Part shown: positions 28,357-36,189 of the stretch, in pieces
Position numbering within the stretch: the first letter of the stretch is position 1
How the letters are laid out: every line of letters begins with the position of its first letter
From: an uncultured Planctomycetota bacterium
GTDB taxonomy: Bacteria; Planctomycetota; Phycisphaerae; UBA1845; Fen-1342
Direction: 5' to 3'
DNA: 64,000 bases
Assembly (NCBI GenBank): GCA_900696525.1
Contig: CAADGL010000019.1
Span: 62,001 to 126,000 of the forward strand
Notes under the pieces: model-generated
Seen by the model: the letters and a program-made list of their open reading frames with translations, nothing else
Told to the model about the DNA's origin: nothing
Databases searched by the model: none
Made by a program: the position numbers and the translations under genes

Positions 28357-28680
28357 TCAGCCCCCTTCGAGCTGGCGCTGTGCGCGGGTCGGGATGCGGT
28401 CCAGCCGCTGCTTGAGCTGCGCGAACAGGCGATCGACCGGCACGGGTCCACAGCCGGCTGGGTTGACGCCCTCAGCACCAGCAGCGCCGCGGACCCACAC
28501 GGCGCTGGCCGCCGGCGGGTGGGCGATGAGGGCGGCGACGGGATGTCGCAGGGGAACGCGGTTAGGTCGGCCTGCTTGGCGGGTTCGATTGAGCCGACGC
28601 GGTCGCCGAGTCCCAGGGCCCGGGCCGCGTCAATCGTAACGACGCGCAGCAGCTCGGCGGTACTCAGCCCGCCGGGTGCC
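28357..28680 (-). pseudogene. Decayed C-terminal remnant of an amidohydrolase like 17548-18753
   Basis: On the minus strand, TAELLRVVTIDAARALGLGD and then VGSIEPAKQADLTAFPCD match the C-terminus of the intact amidohydrolase at 17548-18753 (AELLRLVTIDAARALGLGD, IGTIEPGKQADLAAFPCD). At about position 28540 the frame must shift to continue with PVAALIAHPPAASAVWVRG, which again matches (DPVAALIAQAPAASAVWVAG). The shifted frame then runs a further 37 residues to a TGA at 28357. The N-terminal three quarters, including all metal ligands, are absent. Confidence 0.8.
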
Positions 28681-28990
28681 ACCGGTGCCACCCGGCCCCC
28701 GGTCCATGGATAACGATGCGCGGGTGCCACTGCCCTGCGAGCAGTGTCTTCGGCGCTCGACGACGCGCTCATGTATCAGAGGTGTGAAGCTCAGCGGAAG
28801 ACCTGCACCTCGCGCTGTCCGCTGACTTGCGTCCACGTCGAAGACGTGCCGGCCGAGGAAGACACTGTGCGCACGGCAGTGGCACACCGCCCACTCGGCG
28901 CGACAGGGGCGCCAATGGAACGGGGCCGGAAACGCGGGTTCCGGGCCGTGAAACCGTGAAACGCGCCTGCCCGGGGCAAGTGTGGAAAGG
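28681..28990. other. Intergenic region without a recognised feature
   Basis: About 310 bp between the amidohydrolase remnant and the first VOC gene. Open frames on both strands show no RBS, motif or family resemblance. It may contain more decayed sequence from whatever event truncated the amidohydrolase copy, but nothing is recognisable. Confidence 0.4.
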
Positions 28991-29443
28991 TCACCGGTCA
29001 GGGTGGGTGCGGCGAGGACGCTCTGCCGAACCGTCGGGACTTGCAAGCACGATCGTGTATCCCTCAGGATCGCGCAGCCATATCTCCCAATGGTTCGGCC
29101 CGCCACCGCCATCGGGCGGATTGCGGTGCTTCGGTCGGACGACCTCGGCATTCAACTCCACCGCGCGGGTGACGGCGGCGTCAAAATCGTCCACCTCGAA
29201 CCACAGCAGCACGCCGTTGCCGTAGGGCTTCGCCGCGCGGTCGCCGATCGGCCCGTGGTGGTGTTCGACATCCCAGTGATGAAGTTGCAGGACCAGCCGC
29301 CCGTCGCGGACCAGGCGCTCGTAGTGCGGCCCGCCGTGGGCGCTCCGCACGTTGAGCAGCCGCTGGTACCACCGGCTGGCGGCCTCTACGTCGCTGACGC
29401 AGATCAGCGGCTGCGGAGCGGGATGGGTCGGGGTCGGGGGCAT
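28991..29443 (-). CDS. VOC-family (glyoxalase/bleomycin-resistance-like) protein
   Basis: A 150-aa vicinal-oxygen-chelate fold protein. The beta-alpha-beta-beta-beta pattern is visible: PLICVSDVEAASRWYQRLL, then LVLQLHHWDVEHH, a second half from GVLLWFEVDDFDAAVTRA, and NHWEIWLRDPEGYTIVLASP. His and Glu residues at the usual metal positions (LQLHH, EIWLRDPEG) are present. GGAGGAAC precedes the ATG, which directly abuts the TGA of the upstream DUF1801 gene (TGAATG), so the pair is coupled. Substrate unknown. Confidence 0.85.
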   Translation of the reverse strand: MPPTPTHPAPQPLICVSDVEAASRWYQRLLNVRSAHGGPHYERLVRDGRLVLQLHHWDVEHHHGPIGDRAAKPYGNGVLLWFEVDDFDAAVTRAVELNAEVVRPKHRNPPDGGGGPNHWEIWLRDPEGYTIVLASPDGSAERPRRTHPDR

Positions 29444-29941
29444 TCACGTTCCTCCGCCGACCGATTTTTGCACGAGGGCGGCGATCTTCGCCTCGTCGTC
29501 GGCGGTCAGCCCCTTCACGGCGAAGCCCGTCGGCCACATCACGCCGTCGTCGAGGTGGGCCGCGTCCATGAAGGCGAACGACGCGTATCGCGTCTTGAAC
29601 TTCGTCGCCGCCTGGAAGAAGCAAACCACCTTGCCGTCGGCATTCGCGTACGCGGGCATGCCGTACCAGAGCTTCGGCGTCAGCGACGGTGCGTTGGCGC
29701 GGACGATCGCATGAAGCTTCTCCCCCAGCGTGCGATCCGGGGGCGGCATCTCGGCGATCGTCGCGAGCACCGCGCGTTCCCCATCCGCCCTGTTCCTGCC
29801 GGCGCGCGCCTCGGCCCTCAGTTCCCGGGCGCGCTCCTTCATCGCGGCCTTCTCCGGGTCCGTGAAGCCCTTGGCGCCGCCGCGCCCGCCAGCGGTTGTT
29901 CCTGCGGGCTTCACCGACTTGCTTATTGTCCTACGAGCCAT
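29444..29941 (-). CDS. DUF1801-family protein
   Basis: A 165-aa protein with a Lys/Arg/Ala-rich N-terminal third and a DUF1801 (YdhG-like) domain from about residue 65: PSLTPKLWYGMPAYANADGKVVCFFQAA and SFAFMDAAHLDDGVMWPTGFAVKGL. DUF1801 proteins resemble frataxin-like iron chaperones; the function is not established. The ATG at 29941 is preferred to an in-frame GTG 9 nt upstream because GGAG is 10 nt away. It is followed without a gap by the VOC gene. Confidence 0.8.
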   Translation of the reverse strand: MARRTISKSVKPAGTTAGGRGGAKGFTDPEKAAMKERARELRAEARAGRNRADGERAVLATIAEMPPPDRTLGEKLHAIVRANAPSLTPKLWYGMPAYANADGKVVCFFQAATKFKTRYASFAFMDAAHLDDGVMWPTGFAVKGLTADDEAKIAALVQKSVGGGT

Positions 29942-29965
29942 TGCGTTCACTCCAGACAGTTCGAG

Positions 29966-30196
29966 CTATTCTGTGCCGCGTCGCGCGCCGCGCCACCTCG
30001 CGAAATACGGCTGCACGAACAAATACGTGCCGCTGAACCAGAGCAGCGCAAGCGGAAGCAGCGGCGAGTAAGTCACCCATGCCGGGGCCATCTCGCCCCG
30101 TCTCGCGGCCATCACAACGATGTTGGCGACCACCGTCAGCGTGAAGATGACGCCCAGCCAGCGGTGGACCTGCCGAACCCATTTGCTCCAGCTCAT
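29966..30196 (-). CDS. Small two-TM membrane protein
   Basis: A 76-aa inner-membrane protein: short amphipathic start (MSWSKWVRQVHRWLG), TM1 (VIFTLTVVANIVVMAA), loop, TM2 (LLPLALLWFSGTYLFVQPYF) and a basic tail. The KWVRQVHRWL start resembles PepSY/heme-region membrane helices, but no conserved His ligand set can be claimed. The start codon overlaps the preceding DUF1801 stop as ATGA, and GGAGG lies 7 nt upstream. It belongs to the minus-strand small-gene run. Confidence 0.75.
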   Translation of the reverse strand: MSWSKWVRQVHRWLGVIFTLTVVANIVVMAARRGEMAPAWVTYSPLLPLALLWFSGTYLFVQPYFARWRGARRGTE

Positions 30197-30657
30197 CGGA
30201 ACCTCCTCCGAAGACGGGCCTGAGGCACATCGGTGCCGCGTGCGACGGAGACCGGCTTCCGCTTCACGCGAGACTTGCCCGGTGTTCGCGCCCGATTCCG
30301 CATGGCGCTGATCTCATCGATTCTGGATTTCACCAGGATGCGGACCAGCGCCGCGGGAATCGGCTTGCCGGGCTGGAAACGGATGGTCCCCTTGCTCGTC
30401 TCGAACGCACCGAGTCTGTCCTTGTGATCCGCGATGGTCGTGTCGCTCATCGGGTAGAACGCGCAGTGCGAGGGTCGCGCGCCGAAGGCGACCAATGCTC
30501 TCCCGTGCAGCCGGAAGCCTGGAAGCCCGTAGGTGATGCACTCGTCGGCGTCAGGCGCGGCGGCACGAATTGCCCTTCGAAGCCTGCTCAGCGCCGCGCG
30601 CTGGTCAGGGCGCACGGTTGCCAGGTATTCGTCGATCGTCGTGGGTTTCGCAGTCAC
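30193..30657 (-). CDS. DUF1801-family (YdhG/frataxin-like) protein
   Basis: A 154-aa protein with a full DUF1801 domain: TIDEYLATVRPDQRAALSRLRRAIRAAAPDADECITYGLPGF (given here as one run only to name its ends TIDEYL and ITYGLPGF), then HCAFYPMSDTTI and KGTIRFQPGKPIP. The basic tail is unstructured in appearance. The start is GTG at 30657, with GGAG 11 nt upstream, immediately after the DUF998 stop. Its end overlaps the two-TM gene by 4 bp. A second DUF1801 gene lies 250 bp downstream. Confidence 0.8.
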   Translation of the reverse strand: MTAKPTTIDEYLATVRPDQRAALSRLRRAIRAAAPDADECITYGLPGFRLHGRALVAFGARPSHCAFYPMSDTTIADHKDRLGAFETSKGTIRFQPGKPIPAALVRILVKSRIDEISAMRNRARTPGKSRVKRKPVSVARGTDVPQARLRRRFR

Positions 30658-30658
30658 A

Positions 30659-31363
30659 TCATTTGCTCCATATCCCTGGGTCGCAGCGCGGAAGCTGTGC
30701 GCATCTTGCCGGGCTGTTCGCGGGAGCTGCCGAAAGCCGACGCGACCACCAGGCAACGGGGATGAGCCAGGCACAGTGGGCCAGAATAAAGACCCGGCTC
30801 GGCCAGCCGATCAGCACGTCCGGGCTGGGCGGCCTGTCCTTGCTCGGCTGCATGACCACCATCGCCCAGATGAACACTGCCGCGCCCGCCCAGAGCACCA
30901 GCAGCGCCCAGGCGAGCGTCCATCGGACCGAGCGCCAAGCTGGATTGCGCCACAAACTGATGGAAAGGAACAGCCCGGCGAAGGGGAGCTGGTCAAGCAT
31001 GGCGCCGGTCTCGTGAAGCGTGCTGGTCGCGCTTGGGGCGAAAAGTCCCGCCAGCAGAAGACCGCCGGCGGACACGAGCAGGAGCAGTAGGCCCAGACGC
31101 CCGACGATCCCGGGCGCGTGCGGGAAGACCGCGACGACCACCCCGAGGCAACTCGCCCCCAGCGAGTAAAACGCCAGTCGCATGACCCAACCCCAGGGGC
31201 CCGCTTCGTAGTCGCTGATGAAGTGCCACGAGGGGTCGAGCTCCGGCCGGAGGACGTGCAGCAGCCCCAGCAGGACAATGAACGCCACGCTCGCGGCGAT
31301 GGAGGCGCCGGCGATCGTCGGGCGCCACGCGAGCAGACGTGCGGCCGTTCCGTTTGCGCTCAT
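30659..31363 (-). CDS. DUF998 membrane protein
   Basis: A 234-aa protein with about six TM helices. The first loop HVLRPELDPSWHFISDYEAGPWG, reduced here to its core LDPSWHFISDYE, is the hallmark of DUF998. No enzymatic function is established. It is transcribed with the downstream DUF1801 gene, whose GTG start lies 1 nt past this stop. The C-terminus (PARCAQLPRCDPGIWSK) is probably cytoplasmic. Confidence 0.85.
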   Translation of the reverse strand: MSANGTAARLLAWRPTIAGASIAASVAFIVLLGLLHVLRPELDPSWHFISDYEAGPWGWVMRLAFYSLGASCLGVVVAVFPHAPGIVGRLGLLLLLVSAGGLLLAGLFAPSATSTLHETGAMLDQLPFAGLFLSISLWRNPAWRSVRWTLAWALLVLWAGAAVFIWAMVVMQPSKDRPPSPDVLIGWPSRVFILAHCAWLIPVAWWSRRLSAAPANSPARCAQLPRCDPGIWSK

Positions 31364-31392
31364 GATGAGTCCTTCAATCGTCGGTCCTGCGT

Positions 31393-32286
31393 CTACGGCC
31401 CGGCATCGAGAAAGTCGTTCACCATCGGCACGATGATGCTCTTACGCTCCAACAGCGTGACGTGGGTGGAGTCGGGCAGAATGACCAGGCGTGAGGCGGT
31501 GCGCGGCCCCAGGTCGCCATGAGTCCCGCCGCCCTTCAGCCGGAACATCTCCGCGACGTGCTCGAGCCGGATGCCGTCGGCGTCGCCGAAGATAAAAAAC
31601 ATGGGCGCTGGGGTGGCCTTCAGCTTGTCGGCGTCCAGATCGCGCTCTTGAGACATCGCGGCGACCATGTGCCTGACGAACTTCGGGAAACCGTCCGGCG
31701 TCGGGCTGAGCTTCCTGTACTCGGCTTCGAGCGGCGAGCCAACGAAGAGTTCCGGCGAGAGATTCTTGAGCGCCTCGGCCCCTTCCTGGACCACGCCGTC
31801 ACGACGCATGTAGGACGACAGGACGACGACTTTCCGTACCTTGTCCGGGTGACGGACGGCACACTGCATCGCGACGCCGCCGCCCATGCTGTACCCGATG
31901 AGGTCCGCCCGCGGAATCCTGAGGTGGTCGAGCAGGGCCGCCACATCATCAGCGAGGTTTTCAGAGGTCATGTCGCGCGCGATGTCCGCCGTGCGGCCGT
32001 GGCCCTGCATTTCGATGGCAATCACCTTCCGCGTTTTGGCGAGTTCTTCGATCCACCCGTTCCAGATGTTGGTGATCGTCATGAACGCGCCGTGGAGCAG
32101 CACCACGGGCTCGCCGCTGCCGTGGACCTCGTAGTACATTTTGAGCCCGTTGACCGGCGCATAGCCTGTCGCTGGGTTCTGCTGCGCCGACGCAACAGTC
32201 ATCATGAGCATCATGGAAGCGAAAGCTGCCGTCCACGCTGCGAAGCGTCTCCCGGAGTGGTTCGTGTGATGGATGCGCTGCGTCAT
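31393..32286 (-). CDS. Exported alpha/beta-hydrolase
   Basis: A 297-aa alpha/beta-hydrolase with a signal peptide ([13 protein letters not shown]). The oxyanion-hole HG is in VVLLHGAFM, the nucleophile elbow is GYSMGGG (Ser), and acid and base candidates are FIFGDADGI (Asp) and [10 protein letters not shown] (His). Closest in style to hydrolases of the haloperoxidase/epoxide-hydrolase-like group; substrate unknown. The ATG overlaps the stop of the upstream SRPBCC gene as ATGA. Confidence 0.88.
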   Translation of the reverse strand: MTQRIHHTNHSGRRFAAWTAAFASMMLMMTVASAQQNPATGYAPVNGLKMYYEVHGSGEPVVLLHGAFMTITNIWNGWIEELAKTRKVIAIEMQGHGRTADIARDMTSENLADDVAALLDHLRIPRADLIGYSMGGGVAMQCAVRHPDKVRKVVVLSSYMRRDGVVQEGAEALKNLSPELFVGSPLEAEYRKLSPTPDGFPKFVRHMVAAMSQERDLDADKLKATPAPMFFIFGDADGIRLEHVAEMFRLKGGGTHGDLGPRTASRLVILPDSTHVTLLERKSIIVPMVNDFLDAGP

Positions 32287-32786
32287 CGTGTCACCGTGCC
32301 GGATACCAGGCCGGCGAGAAGCGTGGCGAGCTGGTCGAGCGAGTCGGGCAGCGCGTCGGTCGAACCGTCGGCCTCGAGCGCCTCTTTCGATGGATAGCGA
32401 TTGCGCACGACCAGCCGCGTCCTGCCGGCGGTTTCCTCGAAGGTCACCGTGGTGACGGTTTGACCGCCACCCTCCTCGTTGGTCCAGACGAGGCGGGAGT
32501 GCGGCACCACCTCGAGGTACGTGCCGAAGAACTCCATCGTCGAACCCTCGTGGAGAAACACCAGCCGATACCGTCCGCCGACGCGAACATCCATTTCGCA
32601 GGCGCGCAGGTTCAGCCGGAACGACTCCGGCGCCCACCACGTCCTGAAGAGTTCCGCCCTGGTCCATGCCTCCCACATAAGGCGCGCGGGCGCGTCAAAG
32701 GCGCGGCTGACGACGAGGTCGCAGTCGGATACGCGCTCCACCCGTGTGCGGGGCTGGTTGACGTCATTGTCTCTGCTGATGCCCAT
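32283..32786 (-). CDS. SRPBCC/AHSA1-family protein
   Basis: A 167-aa START-like domain protein. It follows the AHSA1 pattern: [32 protein letters not shown] (ends named only; core [12 protein letters not shown]), [13 protein letters not shown], and [21 protein letters not shown]. Such proteins bind hydrophobic ligands. The stop overlaps the alpha/beta-hydrolase start. It resembles the first half of the tandem SRPBCC protein at 33795-34739. Confidence 0.86.
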   Translation of the reverse strand: MGISRDNDVNQPRTRVERVSDCDLVVSRAFDAPARLMWEAWTRAELFRTWWAPESFRLNLRACEMDVRVGGRYRLVFLHEGSTMEFFGTYLEVVPHSRLVWTNEEGGGQTVTTVTFEETAGRTRLVVRNRYPSKEALEADGSTDALPDSLDQLATLLAGLVSGTVTR

Positions 32787-32881
32787 TTGCGTTCCCTTGC
32801 CGTTGCAATCCTTGTTTGTGGTTGTTTGAAGCGCTCCTCGCGTGCAGTTCTTTCAACGGCCATAGCTGAGTGCACGTGGCC

Positions 32882-33271
32882 TCATGTACAGCGCATGGGT
32901 CGGGCAATTTCCCAATGGTGTCCCGCGGGGTCGAGAACGCGTCCGATGCACCAGCCGTGCGCTTCAGCGACCGGCGAGATTGCCTTCGCGCCGGCGGCGA
33001 TGGCCTGGCGCCAGACCGCGGCCGGATCGTTGGTGATGAGCAACATTCGCACCGAGCAGCCGCCGAGCGACATGGGGCTGAAGTTCTGGTTCGCGGCTGA
33101 CTCTTCGGCGACCCAGAACTCGGCAGCGCCCACGCACAGCTGCGCGACACCGCCGCCGGGAACACAATGCAGCTCGACAGCGCCGTACGCACGCTTATAG
33201 AAATCGACTGCTGCCGCCCAGTCACGCACCGAAAGCGTCGCAGTGATGCGAGTCGGAAGCGGTGTGGACAT
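32882..33271 (-). CDS. VOC-family protein (PhnB/glyoxalase-like)
   Basis: A 129-aa single VOC domain: ITATLSVRDWAAAVDFYKRAYGAVE, cut here to SVRDWAAAVDFYKRAYGA, then VAQLCVGAAEFWVAEES, and a final RVLDPAGHHWEIA. The DPxGHxWEIA ending is typical of PhnB-like VOC proteins. CTCCTT on the plus strand at 33282-33288 gives an AAGGAG site on the minus strand. Substrate unknown. It lies between two SRPBCC genes in the minus-strand run. Confidence 0.82.
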   Translation of the reverse strand: MSTPLPTRITATLSVRDWAAAVDFYKRAYGAVELHCVPGGGVAQLCVGAAEFWVAEESAANQNFSPMSLGGCSVRMLLITNDPAAVWRQAIAAGAKAISPVAEAHGWCIGRVLDPAGHHWEIARPMRCT

Positions 33272-33318
33272 AGCATCTCGTCTCCTTAAGGATGACAGTC
33301 AGCCTGCGAAGCTACCCT

Positions 33319-33798
33319 TCACGCCTCCGCGTGGGCTCGCTCCAGCTCGGCGACGTCCAGTTTCTGCATCTTCAGCATCGCGTCGATCACGGCCTTGACT
33401 TTCCTGGGGTTCGTGTCGCCGATCAGTTCCGTGAAACGGCGCGGCACGATCTGCCATGAGACTCCGAACGGGTCGGTCAGCCAGCCGCACTGCGTCGGCT
33501 TGCTCCCCGCACGCATGAACCTGTCCCAGTAGTCGTCGACCTCGCGCTGGTCCTTGCAGTCGACAAAGATGGAGAACCCCTCGGAGAAACCGAAATGCGG
33601 GCCGCCGTTGAACCCCATGAACCGCTGCCCGCCGACGATGAACTCGGCCGACTGGAGCGGTCCGTCTTCCCCCCGGCGCGCGACCCGCTCGATCCTGGAA
33701 CCCGGGATCGTCGAGGTATAGAACTCGACGGCTTTTTCAAGCTGATCGTTGAACATCAGGAACGGCGTGACCTTCTGCATTGGCGTCTCTCTGCTCAT
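33319..33798 (-). CDS. VOC-family protein, PhnB-like
   Basis: A 159-aa protein with the PhnB-type layout: VTPFLMFNDQLEKAVEFYTS, then AEFIVGGQRFMGFNGGP, FSIFVDCKDQREVDDYWDRF and a DPFGVSWQIVP motif. The tail (RKVKAVIDAMLKMQKLDVA) is the usual helix of this group. The ATG overlaps the tandem SRPBCC stop (ATGA), so the two and ArsR are probably one operon. An alternative start 18 nt downstream (MQKVT) exists. Confidence 0.86.
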   Translation of the reverse strand: MSRETPMQKVTPFLMFNDQLEKAVEFYTSTIPGSRIERVARRGEDGPLQSAEFIVGGQRFMGFNGGPHFGFSEGFSIFVDCKDQREVDDYWDRFMRAGSKPTQCGWLTDPFGVSWQIVPRRFTELIGDTNPRKVKAVIDAMLKMQKLDVAELERAHAEA

Positions 33799-34739
33799 GC
33801 GTCCTGCTCGGCGAGCATCTCCACGAGCTTGTCGCTCATGACCTTCCACCCGTAGCGGGCGCCGCCGAGGGCCTGCTTCTGATCCGGCTTGAATCCCGAG
33901 TGCACAACGGAGAGTCGCGTACCGGTCGCCGTGGGCGTCAGCGTGAAGGTCACGACTGTGTCGAGGTCGCCGGTGACCCACGTGTAACTGAGCCTTGCCT
34001 GCGGCTCGATGCTGCGGATCCGGCAGGAGACGATCCCGTCCCAGCCGGGCTGCGGGGGTGCCTGGAGCTTGAACGCCGCCCCCATCTCGAGCCTGAAGCC
34101 GATTGCCGGCAGCAGCCATCGGGCCAGCAGTGCGGGGTCCGTGAGCGCGCGCCAGACCCGCTCCGGCGGATGCTCCAGGTCACGCACAATCGAGAGGGAT
34201 TCCGTCGAGGGCTTCGTGCCCCCCTCGGACAGGATCGCGTCCAGCGTCTGGTAGCCGGCCTCCATGCCCTGCTCCATGCCGGAGGCGAGCATGGCGTCAC
34301 GGACTTCCTTCGTGGGGCAGGCGATCGTCATCTTCATCCGGGTCTTGCCGCCCCGCTCGTCGAGTTCAAGCGTCGTCAGAACCGGAGGGTGCTCACCGCC
34401 GTCGCCGTGCGCGGCGCAGCCGCCGGCGCCCGGGCCCATCTCCATCCGCTCGGTGTGCACGATCTTGGCGGGCGGGGTCACTTCGCGGTGCTCTCCCGAG
34501 ATCGTCATGGCGAGGTTCCCGTCGGGGCCGTTCCATGCCCAGCGGAACCTGCCGCCGACGCGCACGTCCATCTCGCACGCCGCCCAGGTCCACCCCGGCG
34601 GGCAGAACATCCAGCGTCGCAGCAGGTCGGGCCTTGTCATCGCCTCCCAGACCAGCTTCTGCGGCGCATCAAACGTGCGCGTGATGACGATCGTCGTGTC
34701 GGTGGGCGTCGAGACCTGAAGGGCGCCAGCGCGTTGCAT
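33795..34739 (-). CDS. Tandem SRPBCC (AHSA1-like) fusion protein
   Basis: A 314-aa protein with two START-like domains in one chain. Domain 1 (about 15-155) has FDAPQKLVWEAMTRPDLLRRW and [13 protein letters not shown]. Domain 2 (about 170-310) has LEHPPERVWRALTDPALLARW and TFTLTPTATGTRLSVVHSGF. Single-domain relatives are common; the duplication is notable. GAGG lies 9 nt before the ATG at 34739; a GTG at 34754 that overlaps the ArsR stop is an alternative. Third-from-promoter position in the ArsR operon suggests repression by ArsR. Confidence 0.86.
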   Translation of the reverse strand: MQRAGALQVSTPTDTTIVITRTFDAPQKLVWEAMTRPDLLRRWMFCPPGWTWAACEMDVRVGGRFRWAWNGPDGNLAMTISGEHREVTPPAKIVHTERMEMGPGAGGCAAHGDGGEHPPVLTTLELDERGGKTRMKMTIACPTKEVRDAMLASGMEQGMEAGYQTLDAILSEGGTKPSTESLSIVRDLEHPPERVWRALTDPALLARWLLPAIGFRLEMGAAFKLQAPPQPGWDGIVSCRIRSIEPQARLSYTWVTGDLDTVVTFTLTPTATGTRLSVVHSGFKPDQKQALGGARYGWKVMSDKLVEMLAEQDA

Positions 34740-34750
34740 CGTGTGTTTCC

Positions 34751-35119
34751 TCACTCACGGCGGTGATCGGGCTTCTTTTCCCGCTCCTCGGCCTTCATCT
34801 GGTCCAGCAGGGCGTCCAGCCTCAGGAAGTTCCGCTCCCAGTGACGCCGATACTCTTCCAGCCAGCGCTCGGCCTCCTCGAGCGGTTTGCCCTCGACCCG
34901 GCAGATGTGCGTTCTGCCGACGACGCGGCGGCGCACCAGCCTGGCCCGCTCCAGGACGCGCACGTGCTTGGAGGCCGCCGGGAAGGACATCCGCAGCGGA
35001 GCGGCCAGTTCGCTGAGGTTGTGTTCCCCGCCTGCCAACCGCTGGAGAATCGCGCGGCGGGCCGGGTGTGCCAAGGCGTGAAAGACGCGGTCCAGTCTCG
35101 GCGAGCGATTTACAACCAT
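34751..35119 (-). CDS. ArsR-family winged-helix repressor
   Basis: A 122-aa DNA-binding regulator. The wHTH is clear: FHALAHPARRAILQRLAGGEHNLSELA, shortened to ALAHPARRAILQRL, then MSFPAASKHVRVLERARLV as the recognition region, and a wing RTHICRVEGKPLEEAERWLEEYR in part. It lacks the CVC metal motif, as do ArsR proteins paired with SRPBCC genes. The ATG at 35119 lies 7 nt after a TATACT -10 box, so the transcript is probably leaderless. Two palindromes flank the promoter (separate entry), consistent with autoregulation. Confidence 0.88.
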   Translation of the reverse strand: MVVNRSPRLDRVFHALAHPARRAILQRLAGGEHNLSELAAPLRMSFPAASKHVRVLERARLVRRRVVGRTHICRVEGKPLEEAERWLEEYRRHWERNFLRLDALLDQMKAEEREKKPDHRRE

Positions 35120-35164
35120 GTGGTTTAGTATAACGGCGGCGCACGGTTTGTCAACCATTTGGTT
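35114..35164 (-). promoter_or_regulatory. ArsR operon promoter with two flanking operator palindromes
   Basis: Read on the minus strand: -35 TTGACA (35149-35154), 16-bp spacer, -10 TATACT (35127-35132), then ATG at 35119. Two 12-bp palindromes of the form AACCA-NN-TGGTT lie at 35153-35164 (overlapping the -35) and 35114-35125 (covering the start codon), 39 bp centre to centre. Their placement suits repression by the adjacent ArsR protein. The rest of the 35165-35442 gap has a GC-rich 9-bp-stem hairpin at 35185-35207 and nothing else I can support. Confidence 0.75.
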
Positions 35165-35442
35165 TAAGTTTTCGTGCCTATTCTCGCCGGGGGGCCGGCC
35201 CCCGGCGGGCCACCTGCGTCCGCCGCTTCGGTGCCGGTCACCAACCAGCGGGCAGAATCGCTCGCTTCCTGCGGAATCTGGCGCCGACGGGACCGCAGGG
35301 TTTGCCAGGACGTGAGCGAACCTTCTTGCAACTGGCGGCAGGAGCGGCACTTGCCACGATCAGCCATCGGACTGGATCAGGGTGACGGGATTCGAGCCTG
35401 CGAAGGCCGACTTGGCGGCGGCCGGGCGGCTGTCCGCCGGAG

Positions 35443-35482
35443 TTGACAGGCACGGCACGGCCGCTTATATTTAGGACTCCTA
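35443..35482 (+). promoter_or_regulatory. MarR operon promoter with overlapping palindrome
   Basis: TTGACA at 35443-35448, a 17-bp spacer and TATATT at 35466-35471 make a near-consensus sigma-70 promoter. The perfect palindrome TAGGACTCCTA (35472-35482) sits directly after the -10 and reaches the ATG, covering the expected transcription start. That position suggests an autoregulatory operator for the MarR protein encoded immediately downstream. The 5' leader would be only a few bases long. Confidence 0.75.
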
Positions 35483-36189
35483 TGCATATGGACGAACGGC
35501 TTGTTCCTGGCGATTTGAACCGGCGAATCTCGGCCGGGCTGGCCAAGCTCGCCCTGGTCCTTCGGCATCAGGCGTGGAGCCGAGGTCGGCCGTCGGGCCT
35601 GACCCCGACCCAGGGACAGGTGCTGGCGCTTCTGGATGGCCAAGCGCGCGGGGGCCTCTCAATGAAGCGTATCGCCGCCGAGTTGGCCGTCTCTCAGCCG
35701 ACGGTCAGTGACGCGGTTGCAGCCTTGGAACGCAAGGGGCTGGTGAGCCGGGAGAGGTCGGACGCGGATGCTCGAGTCGTCCGAGTCAGCCTGACGCGGA
35801 AGGGCGCGCGAGCGGCAGCGCGGCAGGTCGAGTGGCCCGATGCCGTCGGCCGCACGCTTCATGCCCTTGATGCAACGGAGCAGGAGTCACTCCTGCGAAT
35901 CCTGGTCAAGATGATCCACGCGTTGCAGGTGGACGGTCAGATTCCGGTCGCGCGGATGTGCCCCACCTGCAACTACTTCCGTCCAAATGTTCACGCAAGT
36001 GCGGATAAGCCGCATCATTGCGCGTTCGTCGATGCGCCGCTGGCTGATGCCGATCTGCGGCTTGATTGCGCGGACCATGAAATGCTCACTCCGCCGGAAC
36101 GACGGCGGCTGTGGTCGTTGTTCGTCGGCGAGAAGCCCCTGGCCGGAGGGTTTCCGGCGTCGTCAGCAATGAAAGGAAACGAACCATGA
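35482..36189 (+). CDS. MarR-family regulator with C-terminal Cys/His cluster
   Basis: A 235-aa regulator. Residues about 30-120 are a MarR winged helix (LTPTQGQVLALLDG, SMKRIAAELAVSQPTVSDAVAALERKGLV in part, SDADARVVRVSLTRKG). Beyond the usual MarR length is a second domain with MCPTCNYFRPN, then PHHCAFVD and LDCADHE: four Cys and several His that could bind metal or an Fe-S cluster, or form disulfides. It overlaps a CPVC thioredoxin-like gene by 4 bp (ATGA), so a redox- or metal-sensing role is likely. The start at 35482 follows AGGA; a second ATG is 6 nt later. Confidence 0.83.
   Translation: MHMDERLVPGDLNRRISAGLAKLALVLRHQAWSRGRPSGLTPTQGQVLALLDGQARGGLSMKRIAAELAVSQPTVSDAVAALERKGLVSRERSDADARVVRVSLTRKGARAAARQVEWPDAVGRTLHALDATEQESLLRILVKMIHALQVDGQIPVARMCPTCNYFRPNVHASADKPHHCAFVDAPLADADLRLDCADHEMLTPPERRRLWSLFVGEKPLAGGFPASSAMKGNEP

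Noticed and set aside
28297..28713. Plus-strand open frame across the amidohydrolase remnant
   Set aside because: The minus strand shows clear similarity to the intact amidohydrolase; the plus frame is its shadow.
35185..35207. GC-rich hairpin between the divergent ArsR and MarR genes as a terminator
   Set aside because: It lies between divergent promoters and has no U-tract, so no transcript would need ending there.
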